Positions 32,808 through 40,601 of a DNA stretch of 40,601 bases are shown one piece after another (the first letter of the stretch is position 1; every line of letters starts with the position of its first letter). This stretch comes from an uncultured Saprospiraceae bacterium (GTDB lineage Bacteria > Bacteroidota > Bacteroidia > Chitinophagales > Saprospiraceae). The stretch covers positions 1 to 40,601 of the forward strand of contig CAJQQY010000097.1 of the NCBI GenBank assembly GCA_905480595.1, read 5' to 3'. The translations under genes and the position numbers were made by a program. Under the pieces are notes generated by a model. The model was not told the origin of the DNA and did no database searches. It saw only the letters and a list, made by a program, of their open reading frames with translations.

Positions 32808-34049
32808 TTATCGTTCTAATAAAAATTTTCGAATCACATTCAACGCAACAGTTGAAGTGTATTCTATATTTTTCATACGATCTTTCCAAAGATTTAGTTG
32901 ATACGTCTTTGTATTTTTTTTATCTCCGATGGCTATCCAAATTGTTCCGACTGGTTTTTCAGGTGTTCCTCCATCTGGTCCTGCTATCCCTGAAATAGCG
33001 ATTGCGATATCAGTTTTCAATAAATCCAGAGTTCCTTGAACCATTTCTTTGACTGTTTCTTCGCTGACAGCTCCATGTTTTTTGAGTGTGGAAGGTTTGA
33101 CATTGAGTTGGTTCATTTTCATTTCATTGGAATAGGAGATGATGCTTCCCTCAAAATATTTTGACGAACCAGGAACAGATGTAATTTTGTGTGCTAAAAA
33201 ACCTCCGGTACAACTTTCTGCCGTAGCTATAGTTTTTCCTTTTTCATTCAACATTCGACCTATTACTTCCTCTAATTTCTCTTTTTCAAAACCATAGATA
33301 AATTCGGAAATTAATGGTTTGAGTTCTTCCACTTTTTGATCTAATAAAGTATTTAGTTCTTTTTCATTATCTCCAATTCCAGTCATTCGCAATCGAACTT
33401 GACCTGTTCCTGGGAGATATGCCATTTTTATATTTTTAGGTAAAGCTTCGAGAAAAGGATCTATTCGATCTGCAATTCTACTTTCTCCTTCTCCAACAGT
33501 TAAAATAGTTCGATGCGCAATTGGTTTCCCAGGAAATTGACTTTTCAATTTTGGTAAAACTTCTGCCTCCATCAAATACTTCATTTCATACGGAACACCT
33601 GGCATCGAAACCAAAACTTTCCCTTCATGCTCAAACCACATTCCTGGAGCAGTTCCCATTTTGTTCATCAATATATCAGCATTAGCAGGCATGTACGATT
33701 GTTCATGATGAGCTTCCGTTATACTTTTTCCAAACTTTTTAAATAAACGTTGAATTCTATTATAGGTTGATTCACTAAATCGCATCTCTACTCCAAAATA
33801 ATCAGCCAAAGCTTTTTTAGTAATATCATCTTTCGTCGGGCCTAAACCTCCTGTGAGCAAAATAATATCTGCTTCCGAAAATGCTAAATCTACTGCTTCA
33901 GTTATATCTTTATGAGTATCACTTACTGTAACGATTTTACCAATTTGGATGCCTTGCATATTTAATTGTTGCCCCATCCAAGCGGAATTGGTATCGACGA
34001 TTTGTCCGATTAAGATTTCATCACCAATAGTTATTATGTGTGCTGTCAT
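32808..34049 (-). CDS. cinA: CinA-like protein (ADP-ribose pyrophosphatase/NMN deamidase type)
   Basis: CinA combines an N-terminal molybdopterin-binding-like domain (COG1058, ADP-ribose pyrophosphatase in studied members) with a C-terminal PncC domain that deamidates nicotinamide mononucleotide for NAD recycling. The 413 residues show AHIITIGDEILIGQIVDTNS, LLTGGLGPTKDDITKKAL and VSMPGVPYEMKYLM in the first half. The second half has ATAESCTGGFLAHKITSVPG and the late AISGIAGPDGGTPEKPVGTIW. Both halves look intact. A DUF4834-like small gene lies 32 bases upstream on the same strand, and the E2 gene lies 65 bases downstream, so the three could be one transcript. The short gaps contain no hairpin. 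Confidence 0.95.
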   Translation of the reverse strand: MTAHIITIGDEILIGQIVDTNSAWMGQQLNMQGIQIGKIVTVSDTHKDITEAVDLAFSEADIILLTGGLGPTKDDITKKALADYFGVEMRFSESTYNRIQRLFKKFGKSITEAHHEQSYMPANADILMNKMGTAPGMWFEHEGKVLVSMPGVPYEMKYLMEAEVLPKLKSQFPGKPIAHRTILTVGEGESRIADRIDPFLEALPKNIKMAYLPGTGQVRLRMTGIGDNEKELNTLLDQKVEELKPLISEFIYGFEKEKLEEVIGRMLNEKGKTIATAESCTGGFLAHKITSVPGSSKYFEGSIISYSNEMKMNQLNVKPSTLKKHGAVSEETVKEMVQGTLDLLKTDIAIAISGIAGPDGGTPEKPVGTIWIAIGDKKNTKTYQLNLWKDRMKNIEYTSTVALNVIRKFLLER

Positions 34050-34081
34050 TGCTTTTTTTTTATTGAATTTCGAATACCCAA

Positions 34082-34237
34082 TTAATCCACTTCTTCATAA
34101 TCAATAAATTCTCCTTCATCCTCATCATTTTCCTTAATTTTTGAGTTCTCTTTCTGATTTGCAGAACCCAACTGGGATTTCCACGTATTATATCTATACA
34201 CCATATATATCAAGCCAAAAAGAATTAAATATTTCAT
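34082..34237 (-). CDS. Small DUF4834-like membrane peptide
   Basis: A 51-residue open frame on the minus strand, easily missed because of its size. It starts with a transmembrane helix (MKYLILFGLIYMVYRYNTW), followed by a Lys/Asn/Gln-rich segment, and ends acidic with DEDEGEFIDYEEVD. One membrane helix near the start plus a terminal acidic -GEYxDYEE- tail is what I associate with DUF4834 of Bacteroidota, whose function is unknown. The ATG is preceded by an A/T-rich leader and by TATTTTTG 15 bases upstream. cinA begins 32 bases after the stop. The reading-frame quality, tail and context support it as real. Confidence 0.75.
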   Translation of the reverse strand: MKYLILFGLIYMVYRYNTWKSQLGSANQKENSKIKENDEDEGEFIDYEEVD

Positions 34238-34252
34238 TTCTAATTTTTTTTG

Positions 34253-34260
34253 CAAAAATA
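34253..34260 (-). promoter_or_regulatory. Putative -7 element for the DUF4834-like/cinA unit
   Basis: The minus strand reads TATTTTTG followed by CAAAA, matching TAnnTTTG. It ends only 15 bases before the small gene's ATG, giving a very short leader. The upstream TTG is not obvious. Confidence 0.4.
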
Positions 34261-34329
34261 CACTTCATTCTGTTAAAAATGCTATTGTTTTAACCAATGT
34301 TACACATATAAACGTTAGCAATATTTTAT

Positions 34330-34337
34330 TACTTTTG
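34330..34337 (+). promoter_or_regulatory. Putative -7 element for the GT117 gene
   Basis: TACTTTTG followed by CAG matches TAnnTTTG about 85 bases before the ATG. The long leader contains a small stem, CTGGCAGC-TTAA-GCTACCAG, with one mismatch. Confidence 0.45.
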
Positions 34338-34421
34338 CAGTTCTTTTGAAAAAGCTCTTTTTTATTTAAAAAAATTTTACTGGCAGCTTAAGCTACCAGC
34401 TACATTTTAATTATTCAGCTA

Positions 34422-37400
34422 ATGAATTCATCATTTAAAAAGTTAGTCAATATTGCCGGTTGGACGGTTTTTGGAATTGCGACCATCGTATATTTCTTTT
34501 CAGTTGAACGGACAGGAAGTTTGTGGGATTGTGGAGAGTTTATCACCGGAGCACACAAACTTCAAGTAGTACATCCTCCTGGTGCAGCTTTATTCTTATT
34601 AGTTGGACGAATGTTTGCCATGGTCGGAAGTGTTTTTTCAAGTGATCCAGCAAATATTGCTTTTGCAGTAAATATGCTTTCTGGAGTTTGTAGTGCATTC
34701 GCCGCAATGTTTATTTGTTGGGTAACGATTATGTTAGGACAGATGGCAATTGTTGAAAAAGATGAAGAACCTACTTCAGGACAAGAGATTGCTTTATTAG
34801 GTTCAGGTGTGATTGCAGGTTTAGCGACGGCATTTTCTACTTCGATTTGGTTCTCAGCTGTTGAGGGTGAGGTTTATGCGATGTCAACATTTTTCACCGC
34901 ATTAACACTTTGGGCCGTTATCAAATGGTATAATTTGCCAGACAAACCAGATTCAGATCGTTGGTTAGTTTTTGCTATTTATGCAGCAGGACTTTCGATT
35001 GGAGTCCACCTTTTGAGTATTTTAACTTTCCCTGCGCTAGCGCTTTTTTATTATTTTAAAAAATATGAAAATCACACCTTGATGGGAATGGCAGGTGCTT
35101 CTGCGATTGGAGTTGTGATGATTGTAGCTTTGCAAACTTTAATTATTACTGGAATTCCTCACCTATGGACTGCTTTTGAATTGATGACTGTTAATTCATT
35201 TGGATTACCATTTCACTCAGGAGTTGTTCCTACTGTTTTGTTGGTTGGATCTTTATTAGCTCTTCCATTACTTTATCTTCATGGAAAAATAAAATCACTA
35301 ACGCCTATTTATGTTGCATTAGGAGTTTTAGCATTAACTGTTTTCTATTATTTGAGTTATGGAGGTGGGCCTGGTTCAAGCATGACTTTAAGTGGTTTTA
35401 CAAAATTAGCTGTCCTAGTTGGAGCATTGTTTTTTGGTGCAACTTATGCGCTTGATAAATATCGATATTTAGCTCAGTTAGTTTTAGTGAGTATGACTCT
35501 GGTAGTTATTTCATTTTCTACCGTTGGAGTTATCGTTATTCGAGCAAATGCGAATACACCAATTAATATGAATGCGCCAAGTGATCCAATGCGATTATTG
35601 CCTTACCTAAATCGGGAGCAATATGGAGAACGATCATTATTCAATGGTCCTAACTTTGATGTTCCTCGAGAAGGAATTACAACAGAAGTTGAAAACAGAT
35701 ACGGCCGTGTAGCAGGAAAAGATAAATACGTTATCACAGATCGAAAAATTACTCAAAAAATAAAATCAAGATATAAAACAATTTTCCCTCGGATGCAAGA
35801 TGGCTCACAAAGTCGTCCTCAATTATATCGAATTTGGATGGATACTTGGGGAGCAAAAGGTTCGCCTAGTGTCATGGATAATATTCAATTTACCATGAGG
35901 TATCAGATAGGTTGGATGAATTGGCGATACTTTATGTGGAACTTTGGAGGAAGACAAAATGGCGATCAAGGATTTTATTCTTGGGATGCTACCGATGGAA
36001 ATTGGCAATCAGGAATCAGCTTTTTAGATAGTTCGAGACTTTATAATCAAGCTGAAGAACCTTCAAGGTTAGCTAATAATAAAGCGAGAAATAAATATTA
36101 TATGCTTCCTTTCCTTTTTGGATTGATCGGTTTATTTTTCCATTTCTCCAAAGATAAAAACGGGGCAATGGGACTCTTTGCTTTATTTATCATTACAGGA
36201 ATTGGATTAATTATTTACTCCAATCAGCCTCCGAATGAACCTCGGGAAAGGGATTACGTTTTGGTCGGTTCCTTCTTCACCTATTGTATTTGGATAGGAA
36301 TGGGCGCACTTGCGTTGTTTGAAATATTGAGAAATAATGCAAATCTCGCAGGCAAAATTGCAGCTCCGATTGCAGTAGGGCTAGTGATGCTTGCCCCACT
36401 TTTGATGGGTTTCCAAAACTTTGACGATCACTCTCGAAAAGATCATTCAGGAGCTAGAGATTATGCAAGTAACTTCCTAGAATCTTGCGAACCAAACGCA
36501 ATCATTTTCACCTATGGGGATAATGATACTTATCCGCTTTGGTATGCTCAAGAAGTAGAGAATATTCGAACAGATGTTCGGGTAGTCAACTTGAGTTTGA
36601 TTGCTGTTGATTGGTACATCGATCAGTTGAGAAGAAAAGTCAACAAATCAGATGCTATCAAGATGAGTATTCCGATGAGTCAATTAAGAGGTTTTAAACG
36701 AAATCAATTGATTGTCCCTCAAGATCCAACTAGACGAGAATATAAGATGCCTTTGTCAAGTGTTCTCAAAATTGCAGGAGAAGATAATCCTGGTCCTACA
36801 GGAGGTCAACTTGAAAGTTACTGGGCAACTAGTAAATTGAGTATCCCCGTGGATAAATCAAAAGCAAGAGACATGGTTAACCCGGAAGATTATGACAAAA
36901 TTGTCGATGAAATCGTATTTGATATTGACGATATCAATCGTGATGATAATGAAAAAGCACTTGCTCAAGGAAAAGCTCCTCGTAATAATAATCAATTATT
37001 AAAAGGTGACGTTGCTGTTTTGGATATCATTTCTTCTAACTTCCAAAATCGCCCGATTTACTTTGCGGTAACTTGTCGACCTCAGTCCATGATGGGACTA
37101 GATGACTATTTCCAACTAGAAGGTTTGGGATTAAAGTTAGTTCCTTTGAAAAATAGAGACCGACAATATGGTTTCTTAGGTATGATGGGGAAAGGAAAAA
37201 TCGATGCCGATAAAACTTTAGAAATTATGTCTACCAAATTCCGATGGGGAGGATTTGACAAACACGATACTTTCATTGATCGAAGTTTTGGACCAGCTAT
37301 TCAATCTCAAAAAGCAGGAATGGTTAGAGCTGCACAAACTTTCCTTGATCGAGGAGATAAAGCTAAAGCAGTTGAAATGGCTGACTTATTTTTCAAAGCA

Positions 37401-37751
37401 TTTCCATTTATGAATTTCAGATACGAGTTCCAATCTCTTCAAATGTTAGACATTTATGTGGAATCTGATGCTTATGATAAAGCAAAACCGCAAATCGAAT
37501 TGATGGCTCAAGAGACAGAGGAATATCTTAATTTCTTCCAATCTATTGACCAAGAAACTCGAACAAGCCGATATGGTTTTGGTCGAGAAAATCAATTCTA
37601 CAATGGTTTCCGTCAAGGTAATCGAATCTCTCCAGGAGCAAAAGATGAATTGATGAGGTTAGTTCAAAAAGGAGAAGGAACAGATTCAGAATTTTACAAA
37701 CAGTTAGAATCGAAATTTAAACCTTTTGACTTAGACCCTCTTAAGAATTAA
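34422..37751 (+). CDS. DUF2723/GT117-family membrane glycosyltransferase-like protein
   Basis: DUF2723 (GT117) proteins are large membrane proteins of Bacteroidota with a PMT-like N-terminal half; they are thought to transfer sugars from lipid donors to envelope or secreted proteins. The 1109 residues begin MNSSFKKLVNIAGWTVFG and then VERTGSLWDCGEFITGAHKLQ, which holds the acidic residues expected in the first external loop of PMT-type enzymes. About a dozen membrane helices run to roughly residue 660, with a periplasmic loop at about 390-540. The final 450 residues are soluble and periplasmic, starting near DHSRKDHSGARDYASNFLES and including IFTYGDNDTYPLWYAQEV. The end is helical and TPR-like. 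Some relatives are required for gliding or exopolysaccharide. rpiB follows after a strong terminator. Confidence 0.93.
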   Translation: MNSSFKKLVNIAGWTVFGIATIVYFFSVERTGSLWDCGEFITGAHKLQVVHPPGAALFLLVGRMFAMVGSVFSSDPANIAFAVNMLSGVCSAFAAMFICWVTIMLGQMAIVEKDEEPTSGQEIALLGSGVIAGLATAFSTSIWFSAVEGEVYAMSTFFTALTLWAVIKWYNLPDKPDSDRWLVFAIYAAGLSIGVHLLSILTFPALALFYYFKKYENHTLMGMAGASAIGVVMIVALQTLIITGIPHLWTAFELMTVNSFGLPFHSGVVPTVLLVGSLLALPLLYLHGKIKSLTPIYVALGVLALTVFYYLSYGGGPGSSMTLSGFTKLAVLVGALFFGATYALDKYRYLAQLVLVSMTLVVISFSTVGVIVIRANANTPINMNAPSDPMRLLPYLNREQYGERSLFNGPNFDVPREGITTEVENRYGRVAGKDKYVITDRKITQKIKSRYKTIFPRMQDGSQSRPQLYRIWMDTWGAKGSPSVMDNIQFTMRYQIGWMNWRYFMWNFGGRQNGDQGFYSWDATDGNWQSGISFLDSSRLYNQAEEPSRLANNKARNKYYMLPFLFGLIGLFFHFSKDKNGAMGLFALFIITGIGLIIYSNQPPNEPRERDYVLVGSFFTYCIWIGMGALALFEILRNNANLAGKIAAPIAVGLVMLAPLLMGFQNFDDHSRKDHSGARDYASNFLESCEPNAIIFTYGDNDTYPLWYAQEVENIRTDVRVVNLSLIAVDWYIDQLRRKVNKSDAIKMSIPMSQLRGFKRNQLIVPQDPTRREYKMPLSSVLKIAGEDNPGPTGGQLESYWATSKLSIPVDKSKARDMVNPEDYDKIVDEIVFDIDDINRDDNEKALAQGKAPRNNNQLLKGDVAVLDIISSNFQNRPIYFAVTCRPQSMMGLDDYFQLEGLGLKLVPLKNRDRQYGFLGMMGKGKIDADKTLEIMSTKFRWGGFDKHDTFIDRSFGPAIQSQKAGMVRAAQTFLDRGDKAKAVEMADLFFKAFPFMNFRYEFQSLQMLDIYVESDAYDKAKPQIELMAQETEEYLNFFQSIDQETRTSRYGFGRENQFYNGFRQGNRISPGAKDELMRLVQKGEGTDSEFYKQLESKFKPFDLDPLKN

Positions 37752-37775
37752 TTTTTTTTAGAAAAAAATACAAAG

Positions 37776-37815
37776 AAGCGGTACTTTTGCAAAAAAGTAC
37801 CGCTTTCTTTTTTTT
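37776..37815 (+). terminator. Terminator after the GT117 gene, with a promoter-like box inside
   Basis: A perfect 13-bp stem (AAGCGGTACTTTT, 37776-37788, with 37793-37805), a GCAA loop and a long T-run form a strong terminator. The left arm and loop also read TACTTTTGCA (37782-37791), the -7 box seen upstream of the GT117 gene itself, at a suitable distance from rpiB. Confidence 0.92.
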
Positions 37816-37850
37816 ACTTATTTATAAAATCTATTTTCAAAAAATAAAAA

Positions 37851-38291
37851 ATGAATATCAAAAAAATTGCTATCGGTTGCGACCACGGAGGATTCGCCTA
37901 TAAAGATGCTATCATCGAATTATTAGTCAATCAAGATATTGAAGTTTTTGATTTTGGAACTGATTCAGATGCTTCGGTGGATTACCCTGATTTCATTCAT
38001 CCTGTTGCTGAAAATGTAGAAAACGAAAACACCGATTTAGGAATCATTCTTTGCGGAAGTGGAAATGGTGCGGCTATGTCTGCCAACAAACATCAAGGTA
38101 TTCGAGCAGCTTTATGTTGGACAGAAGAATTAGCAGCTCTTGCTCGTCAACATAATAATGCCAATATCATTTCTATTCCTGCTAGATTTGTTAGCAAAGA
38201 GTTAGCTTTAGAAATGGTAAAAACTTTTATTTCAACTGATTTTGAAGGAGGAAGGCATGAGAGGAGAGTTGAAAAAATTAGTTGTATTTAA
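37851..38291 (+). CDS. rpiB: Ribose-5-phosphate isomerase B
   Basis: RpiB interconverts ribose 5-phosphate and ribulose 5-phosphate in the non-oxidative pentose phosphate pathway. The 146 residues show IAIGCDHGGFAYKDAI with Asp11 and His12, the SVDYPDFIHPVAENV segment, the catalytic Cys68 in GIILCGSGNGAAMSANK, and the late GGRHERRVEKI phosphate-binding part. Length and motifs are standard. It has its own leader after the GT117 terminator and is followed 87 bases later by the ABC exporter gene; the gap holds ATGATGAAC-type repeats rather than a terminator, so the two may be co-transcribed. Confidence 0.97.
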   Translation: MNIKKIAIGCDHGGFAYKDAIIELLVNQDIEVFDFGTDSDASVDYPDFIHPVAENVENENTDLGIILCGSGNGAAMSANKHQGIRAALCWTEELAALARQHNNANIISIPARFVSKELALEMVKTFISTDFEGGRHERRVEKISCI

Positions 38292-38292
38292 T

Positions 38293-38369
38293 TTTAATGA
38301 TGAACGATTAATGTCTATTGTTGTTATCATTCTGTTCTATTCTTCTCTCATCATTTATAGTTCATCATT
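38293..38369. repeat. 22-base repeat copy 2 and inverted ATGATGAAC motifs
   Basis: 38293-38314 matches 5059-5080 at 19 of 22 positions. Its AATGATGAAC core (38297-38306) recurs in inverted orientation at 38360-38369. Together they fill the gap between rpiB and the ABC exporter gene and could form a long-loop hairpin. Confidence 0.45.
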
Positions 38370-38378
38370 CCTTAATAT

Positions 38379-40130
38379 ATGAATAATAATAAAATAGATT
38401 ATTTATTGCTGGGTCGGGTTTTAGCCTTGGCCAAACCTTACAAAAAAGTATTCATCCTCGCAGGAGTCTTGACTGTAATCTTGGCTCCATTAGCAATCCT
38501 CCGCCCCTACATTATTAAAATAATGGTAGATGATTATATTTTCAAATTTGACATCCCGGGTTTAACAAATATGGCGATGCTTTTAGGAGTGATCTTAATG
38601 ATCGATGTGGCATTGAGATATGTTTTTATTTATTCTACCAGTTGGTTAGGACAATCGGTGATTAAAGATCTGCGAGTTCGGATGTTCAATCATATTTCAA
38701 GTTTGCGATTATCTTATTTTGATACGACTCCAATTGGGACTTCGACTACTCGAACGATCAATGATATAGAAACGATCAATACTGTTTTTTCCCAAGGAGC
38801 CATAACTATCATTGCAGATTTATTTACAGTCTTTGCAGTTTTGGCAATTATGTTGATTACTAGTTGGAAATTGACTTTGGTTTGTTTGACTACCCTTCCA
38901 TTTTTGATGATTGCAACTTATATTTTTAAAGAAAAAGTAAAAGTTTCCTATCAAAAAGTTAGAGCGCAAATCACAAAGATGAATGCATTTTTGCAAGAGC
39001 GAATTTCAGGAATGCGTATCGTTCAAATTTTTAATGCAGAAGAAAAAGAGCTAGCAAAATTCAATCATATTAATAGAAAATATACTCAAGCTAACCTCGA
39101 TGCCATTTTATATTATGCCGTATTTTTTCCAGTTGTAGAAATTATTTCTGCGGCTGCACTTGGATTATTAGTTTGGTGGGGAGCACGTGGAGTAATTGGA
39201 GGAGAAGTGACGACGGGGACATTTATCGCATTTCCGATTTATTTGAGCATGTTGTTTAGACCGATTCGAATGTTAGCTGATCGATTCAATACTTTGCAAA
39301 TGGGTTTGGTTGCTGCGGAACGTGTTTTTAATTTGTTAGATAAAAATGACATCATCGAAAACAACGGAACTGTCAAAAAAGACTCGATAAGAGGTGATGT
39401 TGAGTTTAAGAATGTCAATTTTGCCTACAACAATATTGACTATGTTTTAAAAGATTTAAACTTCAAAATCAATGCTGGCGAAACCTTGGCAATTTGTGGA
39501 AGTACTGGTTCTGGAAAAACAACCATCATTAATATCCTCAACCGTTTTTATGATATTCAAAAAGGAAATATTCTAATCGATGGTGTTGATATTAAAGATT
39601 ATGAATTATTTGATTTTAGAAAAAAGATAGCAATTGTACTTCAAGATGTTTTTCTTTTTTCAGGTAGTGTGATGGAAAATATCACCTTGCGAGATGATCG
39701 GTTTTCAGAGGAAGAAGTGATTGAAGCAGCAAAATTAATCGGAGCTCATGAATTTATTGGACGACTCCCCGGTGGATATAATTACCAAGTGATGGAACGT
39801 GGTGCGACTCTTTCAATGGGGCAACGACAATTAATTTCATTCGTTCGAGCACTCGTTTTCAATCCTGAAATTTTAATTTTAGATGAAGCGACATCTTCCA
39901 TTGATCCTGAATCAGAAGCAGTTATTCAAAATGCTATCGAAAAATTAATTGACAAAAGAACTTCCATCATCATTGCACATCGACTATCCACAATTCGACA
40001 TGCAGACAATATCATGGTTTTGGACAAAGGAAAAATTGCTGAATTTGGAGCACATGATGCCCTTTTAGAAATCGAAGATGGGCATTACAAAGAATTGTAT
40101 GAAATGCAATTCATGCAATTGGAGTCTTAG
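38379..40130 (+). CDS. MsbA-like ABC exporter (fused membrane and ATPase domains)
   Basis: This is a half-size ABC exporter that works as a homodimer and moves lipids, drugs or other hydrophobic compounds outward; the substrate is unknown. The 583 residues have six membrane helices in the first 310 residues (for example 22-45, 68-88, 143-163, 245-270). The nucleotide-binding domain follows: Walker A GSTGSGKT (374-381), Q-loop LQDVFLFSG, signature LSMGQ (478-482), Walker B ILILDEATSSID (498-509), and H-loop IIIAHRLST. All ATPase residues are intact. Full-length MsbA has the same size and layout, but the substrate-binding surface cannot be judged by eye. It follows rpiB and precedes a membrane-protein gene at the window edge. 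Confidence 0.93.
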   Translation: MNNNKIDYLLLGRVLALAKPYKKVFILAGVLTVILAPLAILRPYIIKIMVDDYIFKFDIPGLTNMAMLLGVILMIDVALRYVFIYSTSWLGQSVIKDLRVRMFNHISSLRLSYFDTTPIGTSTTRTINDIETINTVFSQGAITIIADLFTVFAVLAIMLITSWKLTLVCLTTLPFLMIATYIFKEKVKVSYQKVRAQITKMNAFLQERISGMRIVQIFNAEEKELAKFNHINRKYTQANLDAILYYAVFFPVVEIISAAALGLLVWWGARGVIGGEVTTGTFIAFPIYLSMLFRPIRMLADRFNTLQMGLVAAERVFNLLDKNDIIENNGTVKKDSIRGDVEFKNVNFAYNNIDYVLKDLNFKINAGETLAICGSTGSGKTTIINILNRFYDIQKGNILIDGVDIKDYELFDFRKKIAIVLQDVFLFSGSVMENITLRDDRFSEEEVIEAAKLIGAHEFIGRLPGGYNYQVMERGATLSMGQRQLISFVRALVFNPEILILDEATSSIDPESEAVIQNAIEKLIDKRTSIIIAHRLSTIRHADNIMVLDKGKIAEFGAHDALLEIEDGHYKELYEMQFMQLES

Positions 40131-40301
40131 TTTTTTAATTCTGAGACAAATCTTATTTTTAATCGGAAAAATAATCCTACTCATCTTTTCTTTCCTCAAT
40201 CTAAGTCGAATCATCTTTAGATTTAGAGAACAATTGCGTAAATTTATTTATTATTATTTCAATTGTAACTCATAAAAATTAGTCTCGAAAATTATTCGCC
40301 A

Positions 40302-40601
40302 ATGGCCAATCAAAATAAAGGTTTTAATATTATCAATCTCATCCCAGCAATTTTAATGCTTGTCGCAGTTTTTATTGCAGTTGGATATATTGCTTCTGGT
40401 ATTTATCAAATTTTAGAATTTATTGCCTTAGGACTATTCTTAATCACTTTAGGTTTGGATATTGCATATGGTCGAAAAGTAATTTTAGGTTTCGCCAAAA
40501 CTTTAATCAACTTAGTTCGGAAAAATCCTTTGATGGGAGTAGCTGCAATTGGTTTGACTTTTTTCTTTCACCCTCTTGTCGCTTTATTTCTTTTTGGAAA
40601 A
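40302..40601 (+). CDS. Hypothetical membrane protein, 3' end outside window
   Basis: I do not recognise the family. An ATG at 40302 opens a frame that runs to the window edge (100 codons). It starts MANQNKGFNIINLIPAILML and has three hydrophobic helices (about 12-32, 34-54, 75-98) joined by short basic loops (YGRKVILG, NLVRKNPLMG). The A/T-rich leader and same-strand position suggest it continues the transcript of the ABC exporter. The 171-base gap before it contains a hydrophobic frame without a convincing start codon. Confidence 0.7.
   Translation, partial: MANQNKGFNIINLIPAILMLVAVFIAVGYIASGIYQILEFIALGLFLITLGLDIAYGRKVILGFAKTLINLVRKNPLMGVAAIGLTFFFHPLVALFLFGK

Noticed and set aside
40078-40275. 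A short hydrophobic plus-strand frame after the ABC exporter
   Set aside because: Its only ATG lies inside the exporter gene in another frame. The part beyond the exporter could encode about 45 hydrophobic residues but has only weak non-ATG starts.
1-40601. tRNA, rRNA or CRISPR sequences
   Set aside because: Reading the intergenic regions showed no T-loop/acceptor pattern, no rRNA-like stretch and no regularly spaced repeats.

Overview
The window reads as a chromosomal segment of an AT-rich member of the Bacteroidota (roughly one third G+C by eye). It is probably a gliding lineage near the Saprospiria, but the sequence cannot fix the rank. The evidence is phylum-typical genes (gldE beside ssb and mutY, a GT117/DUF2723 membrane glycosyltransferase, a DUF4834-like peptide, a TPR-PD40-OmpA protein, a tgt without zinc cysteines), promoter elements of the TAnnTTTG type, and A/T-rich leaders with little Shine-Dalgarno signal. 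Arginine is written mostly as CGA in every gene I checked. I see no rRNA, tRNA, CRISPR array, transposase, phage gene or plasmid function. Most of the window is ordinary core chromosome.

Layout. 1-5054 (all minus): mutY, ssb, gldE (running off the left edge), an ECF sigma factor with its own promoter, and an LptF/LptG-family permease. 5188-8877 (minus): deoC, a small SPOR-domain protein, rodA and tgt, which look like one transcription unit leading towards the permease. 9053-11162 (minus): a MoxR ATPase without its usual partners and a lipoprotein that looks like a degenerate M48 peptidase. 11469-15833 (minus): a large SF1 helicase with a C-terminal nuclease-like domain, followed 15 bases later by adenine deaminase. 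15926-19626: an MscS channel (+) converging on mutL and a small membrane protein (-).

19763-23998 holds the most distinctive cluster. It has an iron-sulfur photolyase-related protein, a DUF2256 zinc-ribbon peptide overlapping it by ATGA, a divergent TIGR03643-type small protein, a second and atypical cryptochrome/photolyase, and a CAT-like acyltransferase. With uvrA (24327-27185), mutL and mutY, the window is rich in DNA repair. A 132-base inverted-repeat element sits between the acyltransferase gene and uvrA.

27418-40601: a GH3-like protein converges on a TPR-PD40-OmpA-SPOR envelope protein. Then come a minus-strand unit of a DUF4834-like peptide, cinA and a 2-oxo acid dehydrogenase E2, and a plus-strand run of the GT117 glycosyltransferase, rpiB, an MsbA-like ABC exporter and a partial membrane protein. 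Most units end in strong hairpin terminators.

Nothing here is a clear new defence or mobile system. The best candidates for new biology are the photolyase/DUF2256/TIGR03643 module, the helicase-nuclease next to ade, the palindromic intergenic elements, and enzymes that have lost textbook metal ligands (Tgt, MutL, the M48-like lipoprotein).
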